This document shows positions 39,888-49,182 of a stretch of DNA of 64,000 bases, in pieces. Source of the DNA: Streptomyces sp. NBC_01445 (GTDB lineage: Bacteria; Actinomycetota; Actinomycetes; Streptomycetales; Streptomycetaceae). Under the pieces are notes generated by a model. It had not been told where the DNA came from. It searched no databases and worked only from the letters and a program-made list of their open reading frames with translations. How positions within the stretch are numbered: the stretch's first letter is position 1; every line of letters begins with the position of its first letter. A program made the translations under genes and the position numbers. Where the stretch lies: the NCBI RefSeq assembly GCF_035918235.1, contig NZ_CP109485.1, positions 7,417,001 to 7,481,000 of the forward strand, in the 5' to 3' direction.

Positions 39888-41168
39888 TCACGCCGCCGCG
39901 GGCCGCCGGCTGAACAGGGCGAGGGCGGCGAGTGGCAGCAGGAGGCAGGCCGCGGCCAGATTGAGCCAGGCGTAACTCGCCGTCGCCACGACCAGTCCCG
40001 CTGCCGCGCCACCGACGCCCGCCGCCGTGTTCATGGTCAGGTCGGACAGGCCCTGCGCGGCGGCCCGAGCCGCCTGCGGCACCGAGTCGGTCAGCAGGGC
40101 CGAACCGGAGACGAGGCCCGCGGACCAGCCGAGCCCCAGGACGAACAGGCCCGCGGCGGTCTGCCCGTGGCTGCCGCCCGCCGTGCCCGCGAGCAGCGCC
40201 GCGCAGGCGAGCAGGCCCACGGCGAGGCCGATTACGGAGAGCCGCCCGAGCCGGTCCGACAGCCGGCCCATCACCGGCGAGAACGCGTACATGCCCGCGA
40301 TGTGCCCGCTGATGACCAGGCCGATGAGGTCGATGCTCGCACCGTGATGGCCGAGGTCGACAGGCGTCATCGACATGATCGACACCATCGCGGTGTGCGA
40401 GACGGCGACGGTCACGAGGGCGAGCCGGGCGCGCGGCGACGCGGCGACGGCGGCGAACCCGGCACGGATCGACCGCCCTCCGGACGACTTCTCCTCCTCG
40501 GGATCCAGGGCGCGGGCGGTAAGGAGCGGGTCGGGACGCAGCAGGAGCTGCACCATGACGGCCGAGACGAGGAAGACCCCTGCCGCCCACAGGAAGGGGC
40601 CCGCCGCCGCGGGGATGCCGAGTCCGGCGACGCTGCGGCCCGCGGGCGCCGCGATGTTGGGCCCGAGCACCGCGCCGATCGTCGTGGCCCACACGACATT
40701 CGAGATCGCCCGCGCCCGATGCTGCGGCTCGGCCAGGTCGGCGGCCGCGAACCGCGCCTGGAGATTGGCCGACGAGGCGGCGCCGAACCCGGCCATGCCG
40801 ATGAGCAGCAGCGGGAAGCTCCCCACCGCGGCTGCCAGCACGACGACCCCGGCCCCCAGCGCGCCGATCAGATACGCGAGGACGAGCCCGGGCCGGCGCC
40901 CCCGTGCCGTCATCAGGGCGGCGAGCGGAACTGACAGGAGGGCGGTCCCGGCGACCGTCGCGGTCGGCGCGAGCCCTGAGAGCGCCTCGTCACCACTGAC
41001 CTGCTTGGCGAGCACGGCGGCGAGCGCGATACCGGTGGCGACGCCGAGCCCGCCGAGTATCTGGCTCGCGACGAGTACGGCGGTGACACGGCGGCGCAGC
41101 CCGGCCAGGTCCTGGGGCGTCCGGGGGACGGAAGGGCGGCGGCGCGCGGCGGAATCGGGTATGAGCAC
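39888..41168 (-). CDS. Major facilitator superfamily transporter
   Basis: The 426-residue protein has about twelve hydrophobic helices. The MFS loop motif between helices 2 and 3 is LAALMTARGRRPGLVLAYLIGALGAG, and a second in the C-terminal half is SPVMGRLSDRLGRLSVIGLAVG, separated by a charged central loop (DPEEEKSSGGRSIRAG). It is a probable proton-driven efflux pump of the drug-exporter type; substrate unknown. GTG 41168 is the first start giving a normal N-terminus; longer frames exist upstream. Confidence 0.9.
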   Translation of the reverse strand: MLIPDSAARRRPSVPRTPQDLAGLRRRVTAVLVASQILGGLGVATGIALAAVLAKQVSGDEALSGLAPTATVAGTALLSVPLAALMTARGRRPGLVLAYLIGALGAGVVVLAAAVGSFPLLLIGMAGFGAASSANLQARFAAADLAEPQHRARAISNVVWATTIGAVLGPNIAAPAGRSVAGLGIPAAAGPFLWAAGVFLVSAVMVQLLLRPDPLLTARALDPEEEKSSGGRSIRAGFAAVAASPRARLALVTVAVSHTAMVSIMSMTPVDLGHHGASIDLIGLVISGHIAGMYAFSPVMGRLSDRLGRLSVIGLAVGLLACAALLAGTAGGSHGQTAAGLFVLGLGWSAGLVSGSALLTDSVPQAARAAAQGLSDLTMNTAAGVGGAAAGLVVATASYAWLNLAAACLLLPLAALALFSRRPAAA

Positions 41169-41252
41169 CGGCGCAGTGTGCCAGCCGGCACCCACCCTCG
41201 AACACCGGGCATCCCCGCGCGGCCTGGCGCCGACCAGTGCCTGGGGCTCGAA

Positions 41253-41296
41253 ACAGTCGCTCCCGCGCCTTGGAACAGTCGCTCCCGCGCCTCAGA
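41253..41296. repeat. 22-bp tandem duplication at the ogt end
   Basis: ACAGTCGCTCCCGCGCCT starts both copies (41253-41274 and 41275-41296), followed by a partial third (ACAG). The ogt stop codon (41292-41294) lies in the second copy. Confidence 0.85.
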
Positions 41297-41891
41297 ACAG
41301 CGGCTGCGGAAGGACACCCTCCAGCGCGAGCAGTTGCCGCTTCGTCTCCAGGCCGCCACCGAATCCGCCGATGCCGCCGTCGCTCTCCACGACACGGTGG
41401 CACGGCACCACGACCGGCAGCGGATTGGCGCCCATGGCCACGCCCACCGCCTGCGCCGCCCCCGGCTGTCCGACGCGGCCCGCCAGATCCCCGTAACCGA
41501 CGACCGAGCCGAACGGGACGCCGGACGCCAGCTCGCGCAGGACCTGTCGGTTGAACCCGGAGATCAGCGACCAGTCGAGCGGCAGCTCGAAGTCGCGCCG
41601 CTCACCGGCGAAGTAGGCCTTCAGCTGGCGTATGGGCTCGGTCAGGAGCGGCGAGTCCGGGGCCTCGACCGGCTCGGTCCCGAGCCGGGAACCGAGCCGC
41701 TCGACCGCGGAGTCACGCACAGCGGGGGAGGCGTGGAAGACGACATTCACCAGGCCGGCGTCCGTCGCGGCGAGGAGCAGCGGCCCGATGTCCGTGCCGA
41801 CGACGGCCCAGACGGCCGTGCGCCCGGCCCCGTCTCCGGGCCTGTCCTCGGCGGCGCTTTCCCCAGTGGCTTTCTGCCCAGTGGCGTTCAT
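41292..41891 (-). CDS. ogt: Methylated-DNA--protein-cysteine methyltransferase
   Basis: The 199-residue protein transfers the alkyl group of O6-alkylguanine or O4-alkylthymine to its own cysteine. The active site is PVVVPCHRVVESDGGIGGFGGG. The helix-turn-helix with the arginine finger region is FNRQVLRELASGVPFGSVVGYGDLAGRVGQPGAAQAVGVAMGANPLP. The N-terminal domain is poorly conserved, as usual. The extra N-terminal residues before MNATG are not needed: TACGGT ends 7 nt before ATG 41891. It lies 2 kb from uvrB, adding direct reversal to excision repair in this region. Confidence 0.94.
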   Translation of the reverse strand: MNATGQKATGESAAEDRPGDGAGRTAVWAVVGTDIGPLLLAATDAGLVNVVFHASPAVRDSAVERLGSRLGTEPVEAPDSPLLTEPIRQLKAYFAGERRDFELPLDWSLISGFNRQVLRELASGVPFGSVVGYGDLAGRVGQPGAAQAVGVAMGANPLPVVVPCHRVVESDGGIGGFGGGLETKRQLLALEGVLPQPLF

Positions 41892-41898
41892 GGCGACC

Positions 41899-41904
41899 AC
41901 CGTA
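41899..41904 (-). promoter_or_regulatory. -10 box of leaderless ogt
   Basis: TACGGT on the minus strand, 7 nt before ATG 41891. The same hexamer and spacing occur at uvrB. Confidence 0.5.
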
Positions 41905-41969
41905 CGGGGAGCCACTGACAACGGCCCGAGCCGTCCGCCGGCCTGGCCTCCCCCTGCCCGTCGTCCGCT

Positions 41970-42845
41970 CTACCGGCCGCCGCCCACCGCCTTGCGCACG
42001 ACGTCGGGGAAGTTCGAGATGATGCCGTCCACGCCGAGGCCGGCCACGCGCCGCGCGGTCGCCGCGTCGTTCACGGTCCAGGTGAAGAGCTTCAGGCGCT
42101 TGCCGTGCGGTCCCCTGAAGGCGTGCACCGCGGCGACGTATCCGGCCGAGATCGTCCCGTTGCTGGGGTTGATCCGGTCGGCGAACTGGGCGTACCGGGG
42201 CAGGTCGCCCTCGGCGGGGGTGCCGAGGAAACCCGTCGTGATGTCCGGGCGGTGTTTGTGCACGGTCCGTACGCTGTCGGCGCTGAAGCTCTGGATCACC
42301 AGGCGGTTCCTGACGTGATCGCGGTTGAGCCAGCCCTCCTTGCCGAGCACGCGCAGGATGTCCTTCTCGATGCCCGGGTAGAGTTCCGGTGCCTTGATCT
42401 CCATGAGGAGCTTCTGGTGGTTGTGGTCGATCCGGTCCAGGTACTGGGTGAGGGTCGGGACACGGGCGCCGGTGAACTCGGCGCCCTTCCAGGCGCCGGC
42501 GTCGAGCTCGGCGATCTCCGCGGCGGTGAAGTCGCCGACGTTGTACGGGGCGCGGCCGGGGAAGACCTGCTCCACGTTCGTGGTGCGCGCCAGATTCGTG
42601 TCGTGGATGACGACGAGCCGGCCGTCCTTGGTGCGCTGCACGTCGTTCTCGACCCAGTCGAAGCCGAGCCTGTCGGCCTTGTCGATGGCCTTGAGGGTGT
42701 TCTCGGGCGCGTACCCGGAGGCGCCGCGGTGTGCGACGACGGCGGGTCCGCCGTGCTCCTGTGCCGCCTCGGCGGTGGTGGGGAGGACCAGGACGCCGAC
42801 GAATCCCACCAGGGCGGCGGTCGCGGTGGCTGCGCGTGCGGACAC
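41970..42845 (-). CDS. glpQ2: Secreted glycerophosphodiester phosphodiesterase
   Basis: The 291-residue enzyme begins with a Sec signal peptide (ALVGFVGVLVLPTTAEA cleavage before AQEHGG). The GDPD motifs follow: VVAHRGASGYAPENTLKAIDKA (HRG...ENT), WVENDVQRTKDGRLVVIHD (END-type metal ligands), then LMEIKAPELYP, ITTGFLG, and WTVNDAATARRVAGLGVDGIISNFPD. It releases glycerol 3-phosphate from phospholipid head groups outside the cell. From memory, the gene beside uvrB in S. coelicolor is glpQ2 (SCO1968), a PhoP-controlled phosphate-scavenging gene, which fits. GTG 42845 follows GAGGAG. Confidence 0.9.
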   Translation of the reverse strand: MSARAATATAALVGFVGVLVLPTTAEAAQEHGGPAVVAHRGASGYAPENTLKAIDKADRLGFDWVENDVQRTKDGRLVVIHDTNLARTTNVEQVFPGRAPYNVGDFTAAEIAELDAGAWKGAEFTGARVPTLTQYLDRIDHNHQKLLMEIKAPELYPGIEKDILRVLGKEGWLNRDHVRNRLVIQSFSADSVRTVHKHRPDITTGFLGTPAEGDLPRYAQFADRINPSNGTISAGYVAAVHAFRGPHGKRLKLFTWTVNDAATARRVAGLGVDGIISNFPDVVRKAVGGGR

Positions 42846-43112
42846 GTGTACTCCTCGCGTCGAGGGATCAAGGACTGAACGACGGTGACAGTCGGTTGCC
42901 AACGGAAGACAGGTGAAGGATGGCCACACACTGAACGGAGTGGTGGGAGGACGTGCACCCCGAGGGTGGGTGTCGTGAGGCTTTGCCGGAAAATCGTTCA
43001 GACGTTCCCGCGGGAGCCTTAATCTCTGCTCCAATCGCGGTCGCTCCGGCAGTCGTTGCCAGAGGCTCAAACGGAACACATCAGGAACATCAGGGCGGAA
43101 GGGCTGCAGCGG

Positions 43113-43919
43113 ATGCAGGGCACGGTCGACGGATTCAGCTATGGACTGGTCACGCCGCTGGTGGCGTTCTTCATGGCCTGCCTCGGCGGGGCGCTGGGCC
43201 TGCGCTGCACCACCAGATCGCTGCTCGTCACCCAGTCCTGGCGGCCCGGCTGGCTCGCGCTCGGCTCGGCGGCGATCGGGTCCGGAATCTGGACGATGCA
43301 CTTCATCGCGATGATGGGCTTCCGCGTGCAGGGCACCCCGATCCACTACGACAAACCGACGACCTTCGCGAGCCTGGGCGTCGCCATCGTCATGGTCGGG
43401 ATGGGGATCTTCATCGTCGGCTACCGGGGCGCTACAGGGACGGCCCTGTTCACCGGCGGCACGGTCACCGGACTGGGCGTCGCGTCGATGCACTACCTCG
43501 GCATGGCCGGCATGCGCCTACACGGGACGCTTCAGTACAACACCTTCACTGTCGGCGTCTCCGTAGTGATCGCCATGGCCGCCGCCACCGCCGCGCTCTG
43601 GGCCGCGGTCCAGGTCAGGGGGTTCAGCTGGAGCGTCGGCGCGAGCCTCGTCATGGGCCTCGCGGTCACCGGCATGCACTACACCGGAATGGCCGCCCTC
43701 AGGGTCCACGTGCACGCGAGCGGCGGCACCCCTCCCGGTGACGCCCCCGCCGAACTCCTCGCGCCGCTCATGATCGGCCCTCTGTGCTTCCTGCTGCTGG
43801 CCGGCGTCGTGGTGGTGTTCGACCCGATGATGATGACGGGCAGGCCCGACCGGAGGGACGCCGTCGAGGCCGCGAGCAGGGCGGGCCGGACCGTCCGCCC
43901 CCTGCGGCGGGCAGGCTGA
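43113..43919 (+). CDS. MHYT-domain integral membrane sensor protein
   Basis: The 268-residue protein has seven predicted helices and three MHYT-type metal motifs: [39 protein letters not shown] ([12 protein letters not shown]). MHYT domains are proposed copper-linked sensors of O2, CO or NO; no output domain is fused here, only a short basic C-terminal tail. ATG 43113 follows a GGAAGGG element; a longer TTG-started frame at 43056 is less likely. Confidence 0.9.
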   Translation: MQGTVDGFSYGLVTPLVAFFMACLGGALGLRCTTRSLLVTQSWRPGWLALGSAAIGSGIWTMHFIAMMGFRVQGTPIHYDKPTTFASLGVAIVMVGMGIFIVGYRGATGTALFTGGTVTGLGVASMHYLGMAGMRLHGTLQYNTFTVGVSVVIAMAAATAALWAAVQVRGFSWSVGASLVMGLAVTGMHYTGMAALRVHVHASGGTPPGDAPAELLAPLMIGPLCFLLLAGVVVVFDPMMMTGRPDRRDAVEAASRAGRTVRPLRRAG

Positions 43920-43946
43920 TCCGGCCCCGTTGTCAGTGCGGGGTCG

Positions 43947-43952
43947 TACGGT
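43947..43952 (+). promoter_or_regulatory. -10 box of leaderless uvrB
   Basis: TACGGT ends 7 nt before ATG 43960; no Shine-Dalgarno lies in front of uvrB. Confidence 0.5.
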
Positions 43953-43959
43953 GGATTCC

Positions 43960-46107
43960 ATGCGGCCCGTATCCAAGATCGAACGCACGGTGGCGCCTTT
44001 CGAGGTCGTCAGTCCCTACCAGCCAAGCGGCGACCAGCCGGCAGCCATCGCCGACCTGGAGCGGCGCATCACCGCAGGTGAGAAGGATGTCGTCCTCCTC
44101 GGTGCGACCGGAACAGGTAAGTCCGCCACCACCGCGTGGATGATCGAGAAGCTCCAGCGCCCCACCCTCGTGATGGCGCCGAACAAGACGCTGGCCGCCC
44201 AGCTGGCCAACGAGTTCCGCGAGCTGCTGCCGAACAATGCGGTCGAGTACTTCGTCTCGTACTACGACTACTACCAGCCCGAGGCGTACGTCCCGCAGTC
44301 GGACACCTACATCGAGAAGGACTCCTCGATCAACGAGGAGGTGGAGCGCCTGCGCCACTCCGCGACGAACTCGCTGCTCACCCGGCGTGACGTCGTCGTG
44401 GTCGCCTCCGTCTCGTGCATCTACGGCCTGGGCACGCCGCAGGAGTACGTCGACCGCATGGTGTCGCTCAAGGTCGGCGACGAGATCGACCGGGACGATC
44501 TGCTGCGCCGCTTCGTCGACATCCAGTACACGCGCAACGACGTGGCCTTCAGCCGCGGCACGTTCCGCGTCCGCGGCGACACCATCGAGATCTTCCCGGT
44601 CTACGAGGAGCTCGCCGTCCGCATCGAGATGTTCGGCGACGAGATCGAGTCGCTCTCCACCCTCCACCCCCTCACCGGCGAGGTCATCAGCGACGACGAG
44701 TCGCTGTACGTCTTCCCGGCCACGCACTACGTGGCGGGCCCCGAGCGCCTGGAGCGCGCGGCCAACGACATCGAGAAGGAGCTCGGGGAGCGCCTCGCGG
44801 AGCTGGAGAAGCAGGGCAAGATGCTCGAGGCCCAGCGGCTGCGCATGCGCACCACGTACGACCTCGAGATGCTCCGTCAGATCGGCTCCTGCTCCGGCGT
44901 GGAGAACTACTCGATGCACTTCGACGGCCGCTCGCCCGGCTCCCCGCCGAACACACTGCTCGACTACTTCCCGGACGACTTCCTCCTCGTCATCGACGAG
45001 TCGCATGTCACCGTGCCGCAGATCGGCGCCATGTACGAGGGCGACGCCTCCCGCAAGCGCACCCTCGTCGACCACGGCTTCCGGCTCCCGTCCGCCCTGG
45101 ACAACCGCCCCCTGAAGTGGGAGGAGTTCCAGGAGCGCATCGGCCAGACCGTCTATCTGTCGGCCACCCCGGGCAAGTACGAGCTCGCGCGCGGCGACGG
45201 CTTCGTGGAGCAGATCATCCGCCCCACGGGTCTCATCGACCCCGAGGTCGTGGTCAAGCCCACCGAGGGCCAGATCGACGACCTGGTGCACGAGATCCGC
45301 AAGCGCACCGAGAAGGACGAGCGCGTCCTCGTCACCACGCTCACCAAGAAGATGGCCGAGGACCTCACCGAGTACTTCCTGGAGCTGGGCATCCAGGTGC
45401 GCTACCTGCACAGCGACGTCGACACACTGCGCCGCGTCGAGCTGCTGCGTGAACTGCGCGCGGGCGAGTACGACGTCCTCGTCGGCATCAACCTGCTCCG
45501 TGAGGGCCTCGACCTGCCCGAGGTGTCCCTGGTGGCGATCCTCGACGCCGACAAGGAGGGCTTCCTGCGCTCCGGCACCTCCCTGATCCAGACCATCGGC
45601 CGCGCCGCGCGCAACGTGTCCGGCCAGGTCCATATGTACGCGGACAAGATCACCCCGGCGATGGAGAAGGCCATCGACGAGACCAACCGCCGCCGGGAGA
45701 AGCAGATCGCGTACAACACGGAGAAGGGGATCGACCCCCAGCCCCTCCGTAAGAAGATCAACGACATCGTCGCGTCCATCGCGCGCGAGGACGTCGACAC
45801 CGAGGAACTCCTCGGCTCCGGCTACCGCAAGGGCGCGAAGGACGGCAAGGGTGCCAAGGCGCCCGTGCCCGCGCTCGCCAAGGCCGGCGCCAAGAAGACC
45901 GGTGGCAAGGCCGCCAAGGGCAAGACGGCGCAGACGGTGCCCACCGACCGGCCCGCGGCCGAACTCGCCGGGCAGATCGAGGAGATGACCGACCGGATGC
46001 GGGCGGCCGCCGCGGACCTCCAGTTCGAGATCGCCGCGCGCCTGCGTGACGAGGTGTCGGAGATGAAGAAGGAGCTGCGCCAGATGAAGGAGGCCGGGCT
46101 GGCCTGA
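43960..46107 (+). CDS. uvrB: Excinuclease ABC subunit B
   Basis: UvrB is the damage-verifying helicase-like subunit of nucleotide excision repair, loaded by UvrA and acting with UvrC. The 715-residue protein has Walker A GATGTGKS at residues 48-55. The damage-probing beta-hairpin with [12 protein letters not shown], Walker B-type [11 protein letters not shown], helicase motifs ([35 protein letters not shown]), and a C-terminal UVR motif ([20 protein letters not shown]) follow. A Lys/Ala/Gly-rich linker of ~45 residues before the UVR motif explains the slightly long size. It is probably leaderless. Confidence 0.98.
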   Translation: MRPVSKIERTVAPFEVVSPYQPSGDQPAAIADLERRITAGEKDVVLLGATGTGKSATTAWMIEKLQRPTLVMAPNKTLAAQLANEFRELLPNNAVEYFVSYYDYYQPEAYVPQSDTYIEKDSSINEEVERLRHSATNSLLTRRDVVVVASVSCIYGLGTPQEYVDRMVSLKVGDEIDRDDLLRRFVDIQYTRNDVAFSRGTFRVRGDTIEIFPVYEELAVRIEMFGDEIESLSTLHPLTGEVISDDESLYVFPATHYVAGPERLERAANDIEKELGERLAELEKQGKMLEAQRLRMRTTYDLEMLRQIGSCSGVENYSMHFDGRSPGSPPNTLLDYFPDDFLLVIDESHVTVPQIGAMYEGDASRKRTLVDHGFRLPSALDNRPLKWEEFQERIGQTVYLSATPGKYELARGDGFVEQIIRPTGLIDPEVVVKPTEGQIDDLVHEIRKRTEKDERVLVTTLTKKMAEDLTEYFLELGIQVRYLHSDVDTLRRVELLRELRAGEYDVLVGINLLREGLDLPEVSLVAILDADKEGFLRSGTSLIQTIGRAARNVSGQVHMYADKITPAMEKAIDETNRRREKQIAYNTEKGIDPQPLRKKINDIVASIAREDVDTEELLGSGYRKGAKDGKGAKAPVPALAKAGAKKTGGKAAKGKTAQTVPTDRPAAELAGQIEEMTDRMRAAAADLQFEIAARLRDEVSEMKKELRQMKEAGLA

Positions 46108-46108
46108 C

Positions 46109-46146
46109 GCACCCCGCACGCCTCACGGCACCCCGCACGCCCCACG
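46109..46146. repeat. 19-bp tandem duplication after uvrB
   Basis: GCACCCCGCACGCC starts both 19-bp copies (46109-46127, 46128-46146), which differ at one base. It begins 2 nt after the uvrB stop. Confidence 0.85.
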
Positions 46147-46172
46147 GCATGCCGGACGGATCCGGCATGCCG
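46145..46172. terminator. Hairpin after uvrB
   Basis: CGGCATGCCGG (46145-46155) pairs perfectly with CCGGCATGCCG (46162-46172) around 6 nt. It directly follows the 19-bp tandem repeat and is the likely uvrB terminator. Confidence 0.7.
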
Positions 46173-46296
46173 CACGGTGTGTTGCAAGACCGACACAAAG
46201 TCCTTGTCCGTGTGCGGCGTTGTCAGTGGCCCTGCGTAGGGTTCCCTCAACCGCCGGACGGGCGGTGAAGAGCACAGTTCGAGAGGGGACGGACGC

Positions 46297-46899
46297 GTGA
46301 CGGCCAACTTTTCCAAGGGTCCTGGTGTCAACCTGAGCAAGGGCCAGGCGATCAGCCTGCAGAAGCAGGACGGGGGCAACCTCACGGCCGTCCGGATGGG
46401 ACTCGGCTGGCAGGCCGCCCCGCGCCGCGGCCTGTTCGGGACCCGCACGCGGGAGATCGACCTCGACGCCTCGGCGGTTCTGTTCGCGGACAAGCAGCCG
46501 GTGGACGTCGTCTTCTTCCGCCACCTCGTCAGCGATGACGGCTCCGTGCGCCACACCGGTGACAACCTCGTCGGCGGCGCCGGCCAGGGCGGCGACGACG
46601 AGGCGATCCTCGTCGACCTCGAGCGCGTCCCGGTCCACATCGACCAGATCGTCTTCACGGTGAACTCGTTCACCGGCCAGACCTTCCAGGAGGTGCAGAA
46701 CGCGTTCTGCCGCCTGGTCGACGAGACCAACGGCCAGGAGCTGGCCCGCTACACGCTCGACGGCGGCGGCCAGTACACCGCCCAGATCATGGCGAAGGTG
46801 CACCGCGCGGGCGCCGGCTGGCAGATGACCGCCCTGGGCGCGCCGGCCAACGGCCGCACGTTCCAGGACCTCATGCCGGCGATCCTGCCGGGCCTGTGA
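46297..46899 (+). CDS. TerD-family protein
   Basis: The 200-residue protein shows the TerD blocks LSKGQAISLQKQDGGNLTAVRMGLGWQAAPRRGLFG, EIDLDASAVLFADKQPVDVVFFRHLVSDDGSVRHTGDNLVGGAGQGGDDEAILVDLERVP (Ca2+-binding acidic loop DDGS...GDNL...GDDE), and VFTVNSFTGQTFQEVQNAFCRLVDETNGQELARY. Such proteins belong to tellurite and general stress systems and bind calcium. The GTG start follows GAGAGGGG. Another TerD-like gene follows after 48 bp, then terC. Confidence 0.93.
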   Translation: MTANFSKGPGVNLSKGQAISLQKQDGGNLTAVRMGLGWQAAPRRGLFGTRTREIDLDASAVLFADKQPVDVVFFRHLVSDDGSVRHTGDNLVGGAGQGGDDEAILVDLERVPVHIDQIVFTVNSFTGQTFQEVQNAFCRLVDETNGQELARYTLDGGGQYTAQIMAKVHRAGAGWQMTALGAPANGRTFQDLMPAILPGL

Positions 46900-46947
46900 G
46901 GTAGCGGGGACGCGAGAGCAGACGGACGGGACGAGGGGGAGAAGGCG

Positions 46948-48951
46948 ATGACGGCCGAGCTGGTCCGGGGGCAGAACCACCCCCTCACCCAGAACCGTCT
47001 GGAGATCCGCGTGTCGGCGGGAGCGCCGATCGTGGCGGGCGCGACGCTCAGCGACGACCAGGGCAAGGTGCACGGCCGCGACTGGGTCGCGCACCCCGGC
47101 GCCCCCGCGCTGCCGGGGCTCGAGGTCCCCCGGCAGGCGGCGGCCGACCATCGCCTCGCCGTCGACCTGGACGCCGTGCCCGAGGCCGCCCACCGCGTCA
47201 GCGTGCTGCTCGCGCTGCCCACCGGACCCGGTGACCCTGACCGTTTCGGCGCCGTCGCGGCCCCCTTCGTCGCCGTCACCGGACTCGACGGCTCCGAGGT
47301 AGCCAGCTACACCATGACCGACCTCGACGCCGAGTCCGCCGTCGTAGCCCTGGAGCTGTACCGCCGCCAGGGCGCGTGGAAGGTGCGCGCGGTGGGCCAG
47401 GGGTACGCGGGCGGCCTCGGAGCACTCCTGACGGACCAGGGGCTCCCCGACGCGGGAGCTCTCGCCGGCGAGATCGGCGAAGCGGTGGCGCGGGGCCTCG
47501 CGCGTACGGTGGCGCCGCCTCCGCCCCGGACGGCGGCCTCCGGGGCGAGCGCCATGGCGGACACCGGAGCGGGGGCGTCCGCCGTCGCCGGCGCCGCGAT
47601 GCCGAGTACCACCCCGCCCCGCTCCCATCAGCCGCAGTCGCCCCCCGAACCCCAGTCACCCCCCGCCCCGCGGCCGACGCACGAGCCTCAGCCGCGGGCC
47701 CACCCCTCCGGCCAGACGGGCGGCACGGGCCCGGTCAACTACACGCACCCCGGCCGCCAGGCCCCCGCACCACCCGCCCCCGCGCCCACCTCGTCCCCCG
47801 GCGAGCCGGGGCAGCCCGCCGTCCCCGTCGCCGGAGACGCGACCGGCTGGTCCATGGACGAGCGGCTCTACAACCAGGTGTGGGGCATGTTCGAGGACCT
47901 CGCCCGCTGCGTCGCCGCGTATCGCAGCGCCGTCGACTTCGCGGACTCCCGTATGGAGCAGGAGCTCGACAAGGCCCTGTCCGACCCGCGCAGCAGGATC
48001 GGCGGCCAGGGTGACGCCGCGCGCGAGGCCGCCCGCACCAAGCACGGCCGACTTGTCGATCAGGCGCGAGAGGCACTCGACCGCGACCTCGCCCAGCTGG
48101 CCACCGAGTCCGCCGTCGTCGAGCCCGCCCTGCCCCCGGCCTACGCGGGCTGGGACAACCCGGTCTGGCACGCGTACCGCAGCCCCATGGAGATCCCGAT
48201 GGCCCTCCGCCTGGGCGACCTCCAGCTGCCCGAGTCCCGCGGCCTCGGCCTGCGCATCCCGATGCTCGTGCGGCTCCCGCTGGAGCGCGGCATGTGGATC
48301 GACAGCGGCCGCTCCGGGGCGGACGCGCTCACCGAGTCCGACGAGCTGCGCCGCCGCGCCATGCGGAGCGCCGTCGAGCACGCCGCGCGGCTCCTTGCGG
48401 TCTACCCGGCGGGCGAGTTCGCCGTGCACGTCATCGACCCGGCCGGATCGGCCGCGGGGGCGCTCGCCCCGCTCGTGCGGGCCGGGGTGCTCGCCGGGCC
48501 GCCGGCCGCCGGGGTGGCGGGCGTCTCCGAGGTGCTCGGGCGGCTCATCCAGCGCGTGGACCTCGTACAGATGGCGGTCCGCGGCGGAGCGGCCGACGCG
48601 CTGCCGCCCGACCTGGACACCGCCGAGCAGCTGCTGATCGTCAACGACTTCCCGCACGGCTTCGACGACCGCGCGGTGACCCGGCTGCGCTACCTCGCCG
48701 ACGAGGGCCCCGCCGTCGGCGTCCACCTCCTGATGGTCGCCGACCGTGAGGACGCCGCCGAGTACGGACCGGTCCTCGACCCGCTCTGGCGCGCGCTGCT
48801 GCGCCTCACGCCGGTGCCCGACGACCACCTCGCCGACCCCTGGGTGGGGCACGCGTGGACGTACGAGCCGCCGAATGTCCCGCCGGGCAGCCGGATCCTG
48901 GAGCAGGTCCTCGAAGAGGTCGCCAGAGCACGACGAGAGCAGGGCATCTGA
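46948..48951 (+). CDS. Large TerD-like fusion protein with NTPase-like C-terminal domain
   Basis: The 667-residue protein has a TerD-like N-terminal domain (residues ~1-185). It starts HPLTQNRLEIRVSAGAPIVAGATL and includes DHRLAVDLDAVPEAAHRVSVLLALPT and TYTMTDLDAESAVVALELYRRQGAWKVRAVGQGYAGGL-like blocks. A proline-rich linker of ~120 residues follows. A C-terminal domain of ~350 residues starts at WSMDERLYNQVWGMFEDLARCVAAYR. Its last half looks like an FtsK/SpoIIIE-type fold (LRIPMLVRLPLERGMWIDSG, AEQLLIVNDFPHGFDDRAVTRLRYLADEGPAVGVHLLMVADRED) without a Walker A lysine. It is probably a scaffold in the Ter system, co-transcribed with the TerD gene before it. Confidence 0.82.
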   Translation: MTAELVRGQNHPLTQNRLEIRVSAGAPIVAGATLSDDQGKVHGRDWVAHPGAPALPGLEVPRQAAADHRLAVDLDAVPEAAHRVSVLLALPTGPGDPDRFGAVAAPFVAVTGLDGSEVASYTMTDLDAESAVVALELYRRQGAWKVRAVGQGYAGGLGALLTDQGLPDAGALAGEIGEAVARGLARTVAPPPPRTAASGASAMADTGAGASAVAGAAMPSTTPPRSHQPQSPPEPQSPPAPRPTHEPQPRAHPSGQTGGTGPVNYTHPGRQAPAPPAPAPTSSPGEPGQPAVPVAGDATGWSMDERLYNQVWGMFEDLARCVAAYRSAVDFADSRMEQELDKALSDPRSRIGGQGDAAREAARTKHGRLVDQAREALDRDLAQLATESAVVEPALPPAYAGWDNPVWHAYRSPMEIPMALRLGDLQLPESRGLGLRIPMLVRLPLERGMWIDSGRSGADALTESDELRRRAMRSAVEHAARLLAVYPAGEFAVHVIDPAGSAAGALAPLVRAGVLAGPPAAGVAGVSEVLGRLIQRVDLVQMAVRGGAADALPPDLDTAEQLLIVNDFPHGFDDRAVTRLRYLADEGPAVGVHLLMVADREDAAEYGPVLDPLWRALLRLTPVPDDHLADPWVGHAWTYEPPNVPPGSRILEQVLEEVARARREQGI

Positions 48952-48969
48952 CTCCTCTGAACACCGGTT

Positions 48970-49000
48970 TTGAACGTATCTTTACTGAACCCTTTACGTT
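48970..49000 (+). promoter_or_regulatory. Candidate terC promoter
   Basis: TTGAAC (48970-48975) and TACGTT (48995-49000) lie 19 bp apart in an AT-rich patch that is unusual for this genome, about 30 bp before the riboswitch. The spacing is longer than ideal. Confidence 0.4.
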
Positions 49001-49030
49001 TCATGGGTGTTTCCCGTAGGCTCCGACGAG

Positions 49031-49178
49031 CGGAGGGGAGTACTCCCGAACGCGGCGTTCCCGTCAATACGGACCGACACCGGTCCCGGGGCGTCGGCCC
49101 GAGGCGAGCTGAGGCCGCCCGGGTGGAAGAGACCTCCGGCAGCGACGACGCTGATCAGTAGCCGTACGACGCCGGAGG
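49031..49178 (+). promoter_or_regulatory. yybP-ykoY-type Mn2+ riboswitch controlling terC
   Basis: The aptamer spans 49031-49138: P1 CGGAGG (49031-49036) with CCTCCG (49133-49138), followed by the conserved GGGGAGTA (49035-49042). An inner hairpin GAACGC/GGCGTTC, CGTCAATA (49062-49069) and GAGACC (49129-49134) at the three-way junction complete it. These are the invariant elements of the yybP-ykoY manganese aptamer, which is known upstream of TerC/Alx genes. CCTCCGGC (49133-49140) is exactly complementary to GCCGGAGG (49171-49178), the terC ribosome-binding site. P1 and this helix are mutually exclusive, so Mn2+ binding should free the start (ON switch). The helix logic is my inference. Confidence 0.82.
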
Positions 49179-49182
49179 CGCA

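Noticed and set aside
48970..49161. Open frame of 63 codons upstream of terC
   Set aside because: It lies across the riboswitch aptamer and has no ribosome-binding site; the conserved bases are explained by RNA structure.
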